A DNA stretch of 26,803 nt from the NCBI GenBank assembly GCA_000226015.1, contig JH153682.1:100474-127276 (forward strand). Reading direction: 5' to 3'. Of the stretch, positions 1 to 12,400 are shown piece by piece. The notes below the pieces were generated by a model. That model was not told where the DNA came from, made no database searches, and was given only the letters and a program-made list of their open reading frames with translations. Positions within the stretch are counted from its first letter, which is position 1, and each line of letters begins with the position of its first letter. A program made the position numbers and the translations under genes. The stretch comes from Mnemiopsis leidyi. Its lineage: Eukaryota > Ctenophora > Tentaculata > Lobata > Bolinopsidae.

Positions 1-302
1 CACCTGTTGCTATAGAGATTACACTGTTGCTATAGAGACTTCACTGTTGCTATAGAGACTTACACTGTTGCCTATAGAGACTTACACTGTTGCTATAGAG
101 ACTTACACTGTTGCTATAGAGACTTACACTGTTGCTATAGAGACTTACACCGTTGCTATAGAGACTTACACTGTTGCTATAGAGACTTACACTGTTGCTA
201 TAGAGACTTACACCGTTGCTATAGAGACTTACACTGTTGCTATAGAGACTTACACTATTGCTATAGAAACTTACACTGTTGCTATAGAAACTTACACTGT
301 GG
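1..302 (-). repeat. 21-bp minisatellite built on the P4 exon f 5' splice site
   Basis: About 14 copies of a 21-bp unit. Read on the minus strand, each holds GTAAGTCTC followed by TATAGCAACAGT, so each carries a full GTAAGT donor after CAACAGT. The exon tail TCTTCAGCCACAGT matches the pre-donor part of the unit at 11 of 14 bases, so the exon end looks like the first unit. The unit is seven codons (VSLYSNS) and stays open in the exon frame until an irregular copy near position 70. The array runs off the left edge. Confidence 0.92.
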
Positions 303-434
303 CTGAAGACGACGCGTGTCCTGTACAAGGCCCTCTTGTCACACTCCACCTCCCAGAAAAACTCTATAATGGTCAGGACGGTTGCCAGGGCAACCACCAT
401 GAAACAGAAGAAGAGAATGTACATGTTCATCTTC
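296..434 (-). CDS. ATP11-like: P4-ATPase exon f: transmembrane helix 3
   Basis: 139 nt (1 + 46 codons), phase 0 out. The acceptor is CTTTCAG|GAAGATG and the donor CACAGT|GTAAGT. It encodes [20 protein letters not shown], then [16 protein letters not shown] and a polar tail ending FSHS. This fits TM3 and the start of the exoplasmic TM3-TM4 loop. The exon ends at a donor that is tandemly repeated to the window edge. Confidence 0.92.
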
Positions 435-3400
435 CTGAAAGAGCAAGGTATTAGAGATAGTGCACACTATAGACTCGTTGATACTTGATTAACACGTCCT
501 ATACACGTATTCTTTGTCACAAGCTTCGTCATAGTGATTTTCAGGCTATGATCGACCAAATAAACGATGTCTCCGGCGCGGATTTTGGTATTCATGGAAA
601 TTAACGTCACAGACATTATTTTCAAATAAATAATTATTAACGCAAAGGCATTCAGCGTGTAAGTTACGTCCGTGATAATTCCGTCTAATAATGTATACAC
701 GTGATTTACAGGTACTACTAAATATTATATACACGTACAATACACGTACTATACACGCACACACAAGACACCACATGCGATCATGTCAACAGAGTTTACA
801 TACGGTGCGTACACTACTCTCTCACTCTCTCCTTCTTTCGTTTTGATGGTGGATTTCTAGTTAGTCGTTCCTTAATTACCTCCCTGTTTCATCTGGCTGC
901 TTCTCCTCAGAGTTTCCACCCCTCTCTTTACCTCCTTACTGCCCTAAAACAACCTAGCAACCAGACATCAACCAACTAGCAACCGGCTAGTTACCAGAGC
1001 TAGTTGCAACCAGCTATCAACCAGCTAGTTTACAGCTATCAGCAACCTAGCAACCAACTAGCAACCACCTAGTTACAACCTTTTAACTTAGCAACCAGCT
1101 AGCAACCAGCTATTTACGAGCTAGCAATCACCTATAAACCTAGTGACCACCAAGCAACCTGCTAGTTACCAGCAATCAACCACATAGCGACCACCGACCC
1201 CATGTTTCTCCTGTACGTGACCCTCTCTACCACCCTCCCCGCCCTCCTCCTCTCCTCCACAGTCCTGCACATCTTCAGAGAGATAGACGCTAACGAGGAC
1301 AACACCATCTCCCTCACCGAGCTGGGAGCCTGGTTTAACTTCCAGGACGTGGAGTACCTCAAACAGAACGCTAGAGATCACTTCATCATGTTCGACAAGA
1401 ACCATGACAACGCTGTCACGTGGGAGGAGTACGCCAACATCGCCTTCGGCGCAAACCACGTGGAGACGTGTCGTGCTGTGTACGATAACAAGACGCCGCC
1501 CGACTTCTCCAAGCTAGGTAACCAGGTTCAGGACGCTATAATGACGGCGGTGAGGCGGTGGCGCGCCGCCGGCGGTTTCTCCATGTCGCAGGAAGAGTTT
1601 ACGGGGTTCACTTACCCGGAGTTGTTCCAGCATATGAGGAACATTGTGGTGGCGGAGGCGTACCAGACGTACGACACAAACAGGGACGGTAAAGTATCAG
1701 GGGAAGAGCTGCTCGGGAAAAAGTTTAAACTGACTTCCAGTCAAGTTGAGGAGTTTAGAAGGGGAGAGTTTGATATGAGGGGGGAGCCTAACATGCTGGG
1801 ACTTAAAGATAGGAACAACAATGGAGTGTTCGAGAAGAAGGAGCTGAGTTACTGGCTGATGGAGAACAGGCGGATGATGCGGAGACAGGAGTCGGAGGGG
1901 TTGTTCAGAGAGATGGACACTGACGAGAACACCAGAATTTCTTTGAAGGAGTTTAGGAGTAATTCTAATAAGATCAGGTGGAGTTCTATAGGTAGATTTA
2001 TTGATATTAAGGAGGAACTTTGAGTTATTTTGTGGATTATTTAGGAGCGAAAATATTCTGTTAGGAGGCGTTATTTGTGGGTTTTATTTATACATAATTG
2101 CTGTACACCTATAGCTTTATTAAAACTTGTTGTAATAGATGGATTTAATGTGCTACTTTTTCTAAGAAATTCTCAGCTGAATGTTTCAAGAACATTAAAC
2201 AGAACAACAAATTAAATTATTGAAATTTGAAGTAAATAAGCTTACAATTACATACCACTCAATAGAAGGAAGCTTGTACTGAGCTTGTGCCTGGTTGAGT
2301 GCCATCTTTGTGTCCTTACCCGTGTAAACAGGAACGCCTGAAGGAATTAGACTTGAGTTAATATACTGGCAATGATATGTAGACTGTGCATTTTAAACAG
2401 TACACTGCAAAGTACACTTTAAACAGTACACTGCACAGTACACTTTAAACAGTACACTGCACAGTACACTGCACACAGTTCATACATAAGCAGACTGTGC
2501 ACTTTAAACAGTACACTGCATACAGTTCATAGTACACAGTACACACAACACAGTACACAGTGCAGAATATATAGTACACAATATATAGTACACAGTATAC
2601 TGTAAACATTATATACTGTAAACATTATATAGTGCCTGTTCAAAGTACACATTAAACAGTGATCACTGCACAGTACATACTACACATGACACAGTCTTTT
2701 ATTAGTGAAAGTAGGAAATCATGAGAAATAACAGACAAGCACAAACAAGATAAGAGATAAAACACAGATAAATTTTTCACACATTGTACACAAGAAAATG
2801 TAATTTCGATTTGTGGCTTGATACGGGGGTTTATTACTCAAATATGCAGTAACGTAACAGACTTGTTTGATGATTGACTAAATAGTTAGTTTCTCTTGTC
2901 GATATTTTCCATCTTAAGTTAGTGTTTCTATTTGGGGAAATTAACCACTGATTTTGATAGTTTTAACAGCCAATAAATTTTGCCAGCGTGCCTGGTCGAT
3001 TATATCACATCAAATACTAATAGTAATTAACTAGATATCAACAAATTGGCATTATGATATCTCATCGCTTTTAAGTGTCTGACTTCAATCATGGATCAAT
3101 TTACTATCTTAATAAAGTAGTAAGTAAAAGCCTAAGAACTGTGTTGTAAAAACAACAGCACTTGGACAGTGTTATTGCTACAAGCAAGGATACAACCCAG
3201 GACCGCATTGTTTACATAACAGCGGTGTGCTGGTCAAGTCACGTGGTCAGTGAACTGACAAATCAGAGACGTTTAAATCGCTGTATGAGGTGCTGTGAGA
3301 ATCGATCGAGGTGAGCTGTATGAAGTCTTATTACATCAGTTGTTTATTGCATCGATCTTATCTCATATCATATCGTCCGAAATATTTGTAGGGTTAGTAT

Positions 3401-6400
3401 CAGACGTTGTGCATTTAAAGAGGTAGGATAAAGATTGAATATTTAGCATGTTAGGTATGTTATTGTTTTCTTTGCGGTGTTTTGAACCCAGCTTTTATAG
3501 GACACACCATACTTGTTCATTGTTGAGTGCTATAACAAACTCATTTCTTTTTAAATATTTTGTAATCCAAACTCATCTTGCTTTCAAAAGGAGGTCGTGG
3601 ATCACAAATCACGTGATGAATTATCTAAATTTGTGGTTCAAGTGGGAACCTTTCTCAGGTCCCCCAGACTAAGTAGGGACGGGATAAGCCGTTAACCTTT
3701 ACATTACCAACTGAGCTACAGGTCTTATAAATGATATACTTTCACGTGTTAGGAAGGAAAATGGGTCGAAAAACTGAAAAAGAGATAGGTGGAAAGAAAA
3801 CCGACAAAGCTGAATAAAAATTATAGTTGTGCATGATTTACAGAAACGTTCTAAACTTTAGCCATTATCAATCTTATTCATGTCTGTTTATTTTTCATAA
3901 GCGTAAAATAATGGTCGTATGAAAGAATACCGATGCATCTTTAATATAACCCAAAAGTGCACCTCAAATGGGACTCTAGTGGTACCCTTATGAGACCCTA
4001 ATGGTACTCTATAGCCCAAAAGTGCACCCCTAATGGGACCCGGGCGCCATGGCCCATTTGTGGCAAAGCTCAGATTGGCCAAATGCCTCATAATGGAATT
4101 TTGCACCCCTAACGGTACTCTAGTGGGACCCTTATGGGACCCTAATGGTATTCTAGTGGGACCCTAATGAGACCCTAATGGTACTCTAATGGGACCCTAT
4201 TGCCGGGCCATTTTGCACCCCAAGTAGGACCCTAGTGCCCCTCGAACGCAATTTTTTGACGATTTCGACTATCAAAAATCCTTAGTTATTAAGGTTTGTA
4301 AACTTGTTTATTGCAGAATAATTCAAGTTACGATAATATAAGTGCACCGGCCGCCAGGCAAATGCCTTGGCCACTTTCAAGTGCTACTCTGGCCGCTATA
4401 TAGCTGCTAAACTGACCGCTGTTCGAGTGCCTTTATGCTTAAGTGCCTTCACGATTAAATCCATTTTAACTTTTTAAGTAGTTTGTAAGTCTTCGGTGAC
4501 TTGTGCAAAAGGGGGGGTGCAAAATGCCATTATGAGGCACTTGGCCAATCTGAGCCACCTTTGCCATAATTGGGCCACGGCGCCCGGGTCCCAATAGGGG
4601 TAAACCTTTGGGCGATAGGGTCCCATTACAGGTGCATCGGCATTCTTTCATACGACCAAAATAATATGACAATATAAAATTAATAATATTATAATAATAT
4701 AAAAATGATGGTAATATGAAAATGATAATTATATAAAAGTCATAGTATAAAAATGATCCATTCTTTTTCGTCAACTCCTTTTCGTTGTAAAACTAAAATG
4801 GTCAAAAGTGACAAAACGACGGATATATGACGCCCAAGTTTTGAGTTTTTGTAAGTGGCAACCACCCGTAGAAAAGATACTCAACCGAAAATTTTTGATC
4901 TTGGAGACTTTTTGAATCGATATTGTCCAATTTTAGCTAAAACAAGAATTGCGGCAGCTATCATTGTGTCAGCCGACCGCTGAATTTGCCGTATAATGCC
5001 GTCGCTTATTCTTATTAAATTTCGCGGAATTAGGAATAGAAATACCCAACCACTTACATGACGTAATTTCGGTTAATTTTCATTGTTCTGCACGTGTAAA
5101 TACGGGTGACCGACAACTTCACCACATGATTGGCAGTTCCCAAGCCCTTAATAGGGTAACCAATCAATTTGACAGGTCGCCGGATCTGGTGACCTTTTGA
5201 AACGACAACTTCAACACAAGACCTGCTTGTAGGCCTATAACAGGGCTCGAGTAACCCGGCTGCACGCTGGAGCTCAGATCATCTGGGGCACAGCATGCTA
5301 CAAGCAGCACGCTTGTTAGGTATGGAACAATGTATATAAGATGACGGAATGGTCAGTTAGTTTTCGTATCATGGTTCAGCAAATTAGTCGACAGTCAGTG
5401 TGGAACGAAACTCCTCCTTAATATAGACGGACATCACTATTCCGACGAGCAGACAGGGAGCCGCTGGTGAAATCCTACTATCACGGAAGTCAGAAGTGCT
5501 CCGCTGCAGTTACCCTCCTAAAAGAAGACCTAACGTTACTCACACCTTTTTTAAACCACACTCTCACCTACCCGTAACCCTGTCGCAAAAAAGCTGGAAT
5601 TCAGACAGTCCCTGAAGAGGAAGGCCACTATAACCAGCACCGATCAGCTACCCAGAACCACCTTTTCGAAGCCCTCTCTGGATGCTCGTCTTACCTCAAC
5701 GTGGAGTTGCCCAAACTGGATTCCCTCGCCAGAGTCGTCCAACGTTCCCGTGCAGTTTCCTTTGGTCCCGCCAACCAGTCAGAAACCTACCTTGCTGCTG
5801 AACTTGTGCCCAATTATCTACAACTCGAGGATCACATGACTTGTGGTGAAGTTGTCGTTGTGGTGAAGTTGTCGTTTGAAAGTTAACAAGATCTATTGAT
5901 TGGGTACCCAATCAACTGATCGATCCACCCTGTCAGTCATGTGGTGAAGTTGTCCGGCAGCTGTAAATACAGACGCGCAAATCAACGCGGCCGTTTGATA
6001 CAGGCTGGTTTAAATCTATGAAAAATATGGGAAATATAAACCTGGCGGTGATACAACTCTTAATACATGATTAAAAAAGTCCACGCTGCCCGTGCAATTT
6101 TAGAACACAATCGCACGTTCTTTTCATTGCTTATATAGTTTTTTCAAATATTTTGACTTTGAGTCTGCATTGTGCATGACGTCGTCATCATCATACAGTT
6201 TGTGCTAATTTCATAATTTACCCATACTGCGTTTACCCATATTAATTTAGATTCGTGAATTCATCGTTATATATATTTGTCGGGAGCTGAGATTAAAATC
6301 GTTTTACATTCGTTTCTCTGTGCGCGGTCGTACGTACGGACACTTTTTAAGCTTATAATATATTGCGCTGTCGATCGCCAACCCTTGTTTTGTACTTTTT

Positions 6401-9400
6401 GTGCACGTGCAAAAATCATATCAAAACAATCTTGATAGATTTCATCAGGTTCTATGGCTAAGGCTATGTAAAATTGGACTAAGGGGGAGGGTCTTTAAGG
6501 CCCTAAAAAAAAGAAAAGTTTTTTCAACTTTCAACGACGTAAAATTTTATAAAAAATCTGAATTTGATAGTTTCAAAGCCGAAAACTTATCACGTGGCCC
6601 CTTGAGAGACCCCTTATGAGGCCGAAAATTGGAAATTTTCAACGTTGAGCTAGAAGCATTTGACGTTATTTTACAGGGAATCAGACTACCCCGTGTATTT
6701 TTCTGGCTGGAGTCACTGATATCTTAACACGTTTGTTGTACAAAAATTGTATTTAAATTCCAATGACTTCATAGTTTCTCAAAACTCTCTTTGAACTTGC
6801 TTCCTTAAAATCAAATTGATCGAATAACGATCGTTTGTACAACTTTTACTCTGTTGGGACTAAAGAGTATATTATAAGAAAATAGGATTAGCGGCGACCT
6901 AAAGCGAAAATATCTGACCAGCACGAGGCCTAGAAACTCGAGAGAGATGAACTAACCAGCCCAGTGACATGATACACAAGAAAGAGAAGTAGAACTCAAT
7001 ATCAATCATGATTCTCTCAATTACATCTCATTCTCCAAATTCCACTTTTCTCGACTGTTGTTTATCTTGAGCATTCACCTCTCATCTTAACCAGGAGATA
7101 GATACTACACTTGTCTCTACTTTTGTCTCTACTCTTTTCTCTACTCTAGTCTCTACTCTTGTCTCTACTCTTGTCTCTACTCTTGTCTCTACACTAGTCT
7201 CTACTCTTGTCTCTACTCTTGTCTCTACTCTTGTCTCTACTCTTGTCTCTACTCTTGTCTCTACTCTAGTCTCTACTCTTGTCTCTACTCTTGTCTCAAC
7301 TCTTGTCTCAACTCTTACCTCTACTCTTGTCTCTACTCTTGTCTCTACACTTGTCTCTACTCTTGTCTCTACTCTTGTCTCTACTCTTGTCTCTACTCTT
7401 GTCTCTACTCTTGTCTCTACTCTTGTCTCTACTCTTGTCTCTACTCTTGTCTCTACTCTTGTCTCTACTCTTGTCTCTACTCTTGTCTCTACTCTTGTCT
7501 CTACTCTTGTCTCTTGTCTCTACTCTTGAAGTAGCTTCGTGTTGTACCCTCGCACCCTACTTTCCCACGTGCAACTTTTAACTACGTTAGCAAGTAGCAT
7601 TTACTTAGTAATCTTGCGTGACTGGTTTCTCTTCGTCCCAAATCCTAATTGCTTACTGATAAGGTGCAATTGACCTAACCTTATATTAGTCACCCTAAGT
7701 GGGTAATTAGGTACCACGTGATTTCGTTTGGAGTCACGTGATTGATTCTATTTAACCTTACCCGCTGTTACTTTTTAGGATCGGGGTCTTTTGGTTTATC
7801 TTGAATTGAGATGTGTGAGTTCTCTGTAAACTGCGATTATACTATACTATTCTAATTCGTTACTCAAACACGGTATTCTTCGTCGCACCGTAGAGTCCCC
7901 GGTTATTCGTGTGATAATTTCCGATTTCGTATCACACTCAACAGGATAATCTCGAATACATTGTCGACGCAGTGATTATCGTCAGGAATTGTTTGAGATA
8001 ACAAATAAGCACAGCATAATATGCGGACGGAAGGGGAATAAATAGCTCGATGTGAGTTAATCATAAGTTTCAATTTAACGTCTAACATAAGTTTCAATTT
8101 AACGTGTAACATAGGTTTCAATTTAACGTGTAACATAGGTTTCAATTTAACTGCGTTTATACAATGCCACTCCACCAGAGAAAGCAGGCAGGGACACTGC
8201 GCAGATCTTGATTGTTTGGTTGTGCGATTTGTAGACTTTCACAGCGCATAGGGTTTTGTTGAAGGGTCACAAATTTTTCGTGTCATGTGACATCGATTGA
8301 CCAATGAGATGTGAGGTACAGCCAATCAGTATCGAGAAACGTTATCACGTGTTGTACTAAACAATTTGTGACTCCCTCCCAATTCCCCAAGAATACGTTT
8401 CTCTATCACACAGTTTGCTATTATATTTATTGTTTTAGATGGACACTCTTTTTCATCAAAGTTTGTAAATTGTTAAGATTTTCATTCGATGAAATCTGAG
8501 ATAAATATAAACAAAACAATTACTAAGTACGGGCAATTAATTAATGACATAGTCGTCTATCGTTGCATGTCGAATGAGGCCTTACATATGAAGTTTTTCA
8601 AAACTTGAGCCATCAATTTTCCTTTGTGAGTTAAAAAGTTGACAAGCAACCTCCAATAATTTTCATCCTGTTAGTTCTAAGCTTTCTTGTTTTTTGTCGT
8701 CTTCAGATTTCCGATAATCTCCACTATTGAGGCGCGTATTCGCTTGTTCGCCCAATCAATAGTTTGGAGCACGTAAGCAATAGGCAACGACGTTTCATGG
8801 TTACTGAGTTAGAATAAGTTGGTTTGCTTAATAGGTGTTAAATACTCATTCTAACACTTACTCATGCTAACACTTACTCATTATAACAGTTTACTCATTC
8901 TAACACTAACTCATTCTAACACTTAACTCTACCACCGTAGGGATAGTTTGAAAGGAAGAAGCTCTTGAAGTATGACCTTGTCTTTTGATGATGGAGGTTC
9001 CATCTCCTTCCAAAACAAAGCTGAACTGGTAGAGTTCATCAAGTCTTCATCAGGAGTCAGCGATACAGACTACTCTGTAGACACCTTCTATCTCATTGTT
9101 TGTGCTGGGATGGTCTTCCTCATGCAGGTTTTAAACTTACTCAAAATTTCGTTCAGATAATATGATTTAATTATGATTTAGGTTTTTTACCATGGTGTAA
9201 TGCAGTCAGAGAGATCTGATTTGTTGTATCCTTAACAGCTCAAAAGCAACATTTGACTATGTGTATTATCCCTAAGCGAACTGCTGTGTAAATTAAATTC
9301 GTATATGTTTCTTTATCTATGCCACAACCAAAATGATCAACTCAGGCTGGCTTCGCTCTAGTTGAGGTAGGAAGTGTACGAATGAAGAACACTAAGAACA

Positions 9401-12400
9401 TTCTTATAAAAAACATGTTGGACGCTTGTATTGGGGCTCTCTCCTTCTGGCTCATTGGTTACGCTTTCGCTTTTGGAGAAAACAATAGATTTATTGGTAA
9501 GAGATTCCACAGCTTGATTCACTGCCACCTGTCCTCGTTCCTAAAATCCCGTCCGCATTTGAATTGTCAGTAAAACAAAGTAACCAATCAGAGAGCTGTA
9601 TTCTAGACACGTGACTGAAACTGACCAATCAGAGAGCTGTATTCTAGACACGTGACTGAAACTGACCAATCAGAGGCATGTATTCTAGACACGTGACTCA
9701 AACCAACTAATCAGAGTGCTGTATTTTAGACACGTGACTTAAACTAACCAATTAGAGGGCTGTATTCTAGATACGTGACTGAAACTGACCAATCAGAGAG
9801 CTGTATTTTAGACACGTGACTGAAACTGACCAATCAGAAAGCTGTATTCTAAATACCTGACTGAAACTGACCAATCAGAGTGCTGTATTCTAAACACCTG
9901 ACTGAAACCAACCAATCAGAGGGCTGTATTTTAGACACGTGACTTAAACTAACCAATTAGAGGGCTGTATTCTAGATACGTGACTGAAACTGACCAATCA
10001 GAGCTGTAACATGGACACATGACTCAAACCAACCAATTAGAGTGCTGTATTCTAGACACGTGACTGAAACTGACCAATTAGAGACCTGTATTCTAGACAC
10101 GTGACTGAAACCAACCAATCAGGAGCTGAAGGGTTTGCACTGAAAACCCTGGACACCCAACAAGAAGGTTCTCCTGACAAGCTCTACCAAGGACAAACAT
10201 ACGCTTTCTTCATCTTCCAGTGGGCCTTTGCAGCGACAGCAGCTACCATCGTCTCTGGTAAGTCATTATTTTATTCATTTTCGGGCCTTTTTCGGATAAC
10301 ATCAGATTTAAGAATGATTACATAATACAGCAACAATATTGATAACTATCTGCAGTTTTATACAATAAGACATGATAGTTAGGTTGAGAAACGATTCGTA
10401 GTTTTATCCTAGGCACACCTTCAATCTAACAATTTATTCTATTTAAGTAAACATAATCAGGTAATCTCTCACAGGAGCGGTAGCCGAGAGGTGTAGAGTG
10501 ACAGCCTACTTTGTATACTCATTCATGCTCACTGTATTTGTATACCCTGTTGTAGTACATTGGGGCTGGTCTGGAAGTAAGTACAATGCACAATCTTCCA
10601 ATGTTTTACTATAATGTACAGTTTGGATGTATCTAAGTTGTTTCTACCAACTAAACCGAAACCATATCATAGTCATGGTGAATTTTTTTTTCATTGACCA
10701 TGGTCAATGGTCATGGTCAGTGCCTTATCCCCCCCCCACCCCTAATTTCATCAGGACACTAAATAAAACTGGAATCCTATCAGAGCACTCAATAACACTA
10801 TTTTCTCTTTCTCAGCCGGCTGGGCCTCAGCCTTTGTAGAACCCCACGAAAGACTGTTTGGAGTTGGAGTGATAGACTTTGCTGGCAGCACGGTGGTCCA
10901 CATGGTGGGCGGGCTAACGGCTCTAGTGGGCGCCACCTTCTTGGGCCCCAGACAGGGTAAATACGTCGGCGGGAAGGTTCAGAACATGGTCTTCCAGTCC
11001 TCAACTTTCCAGACTATTGGAACTCTTATCCTCTGGTTCGGATGGTAAGTTTACTGCTCTGGAAACTTAACTCGGTTTGTGATCTGGAGTAGATAGAGAT
11101 TGAACTATTTTCTTTAACCAACCACAACTAAAATAAGATTTCAACTAACTCCAACTAACTGTACCTAACTTAAGCTAATAACATACTGTAACTAACTGTA
11201 ACTAACTTAAACTAACAACATACTGTAACTAACTCCAACTAACTGTAACTAACTTAAGCTAATAACATACTGTAACTAACTGTAACTAACTTAAACTAAC
11301 AACATACTGTAACTAACTGTAACTGACTTAAACTAAAACATACTGTAACTAACTGTAACTGACTTAAACTAACAACATACTGTAACTAACTGTAACTAAC
11401 TGAAACTAACAACATACTGTAACATACTGTAACTAACTTAAACTAACAACATACTGTAACTAACTTAAACTAACAACATACTGTAACTAACTGTAACTAA
11501 CTTTAACTAACAAAATACAAGGTACGGATTCAACTGTGGAAGTACACTAACGGTCGCAGGAACAGCGTCCGATGTTGCCGGCAAGGTGGCCGTTACCACC
11601 ACCATCTCTGCCACAACCGCCGGTAAGTCTACTAGAAGAGCCCGTAAGTCTCCTAGAAGCGCCAGTAAGTCTACTAGAAGCGCCAGTAAGTCTACTAGAA
11701 GCGCCAGTAAGTCTACTAGAAGCGCCAGTAAGTCTACTAGAAGCGCCGGCAAGTCTTCTACAAGCGCCGATAAGCCTCATATCTACAGTATGGTATATAC
11801 TGACCCTAGAATCCTTAAAAACCTTTAAAATTAAAGTCATATTTTTCGCAGGAGTCACAGCTACTATACTTGGGTTCATTTTTGAGGGGCATATCAGTAT
11901 CGCTAGAGTAAACAATGGTACGATATGATCTTAATTTGTTTTACAATTTATTAACATTCATGCTAGTCGCAATTATGTGCAACTACAATTTAATAAGATA
12001 GGTTAATCAACTCCGTCAATTCAATCTTAGTAACATTAAATTTGATTGCATTTCATTATAAAATCTTAGTAATTAGAAACGACAACTGTGCCCAATCAAT
12101 CAAATTTTCTATCCAGATCAGATTAATTTCATTTAAAGTTACTAGTTTTGTTCAGAGAGTGCAAGAGCGCAGCATATGAATTGTAGCTTTGGTTGGAACG
12201 AGTTGTGCACAGTGCAATGAGATTCAATATACCCAACATTTATTTGACGGAATTGATTAACTTATTTTATTAAATTTTTCGCTTTTTGCGTAAACTCAAT
12301 TTTCGTGAAAAAGAAAGGTCTATTAAGAAACCTTGATGCGTCCAACTGCCACAGAAATTCAAATAAACCACTTTTAGTGAGACAAAATATTGCTTTGGCA

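Noticed and set aside
1-302. CRISPR-like array
   Set aside because: Units are contiguous 21-mers without spacers, in a eukaryotic intron.
50-430. A TM4-like segment of a glutamate receptor
   Set aside because: The helix sequence first suggested this, but phase and homology with the exon at 2256-2337 place it as TM3 of the P4-ATPase.
6401-6619. 72-codon open frame
   Set aside because: AT-rich, Lys/Phe-biased, no recognisable motif or splice context.
7279-7581. Open frame of LLLSLLLS repeats
   Set aside because: It is the 12-bp minisatellite read in one frame.
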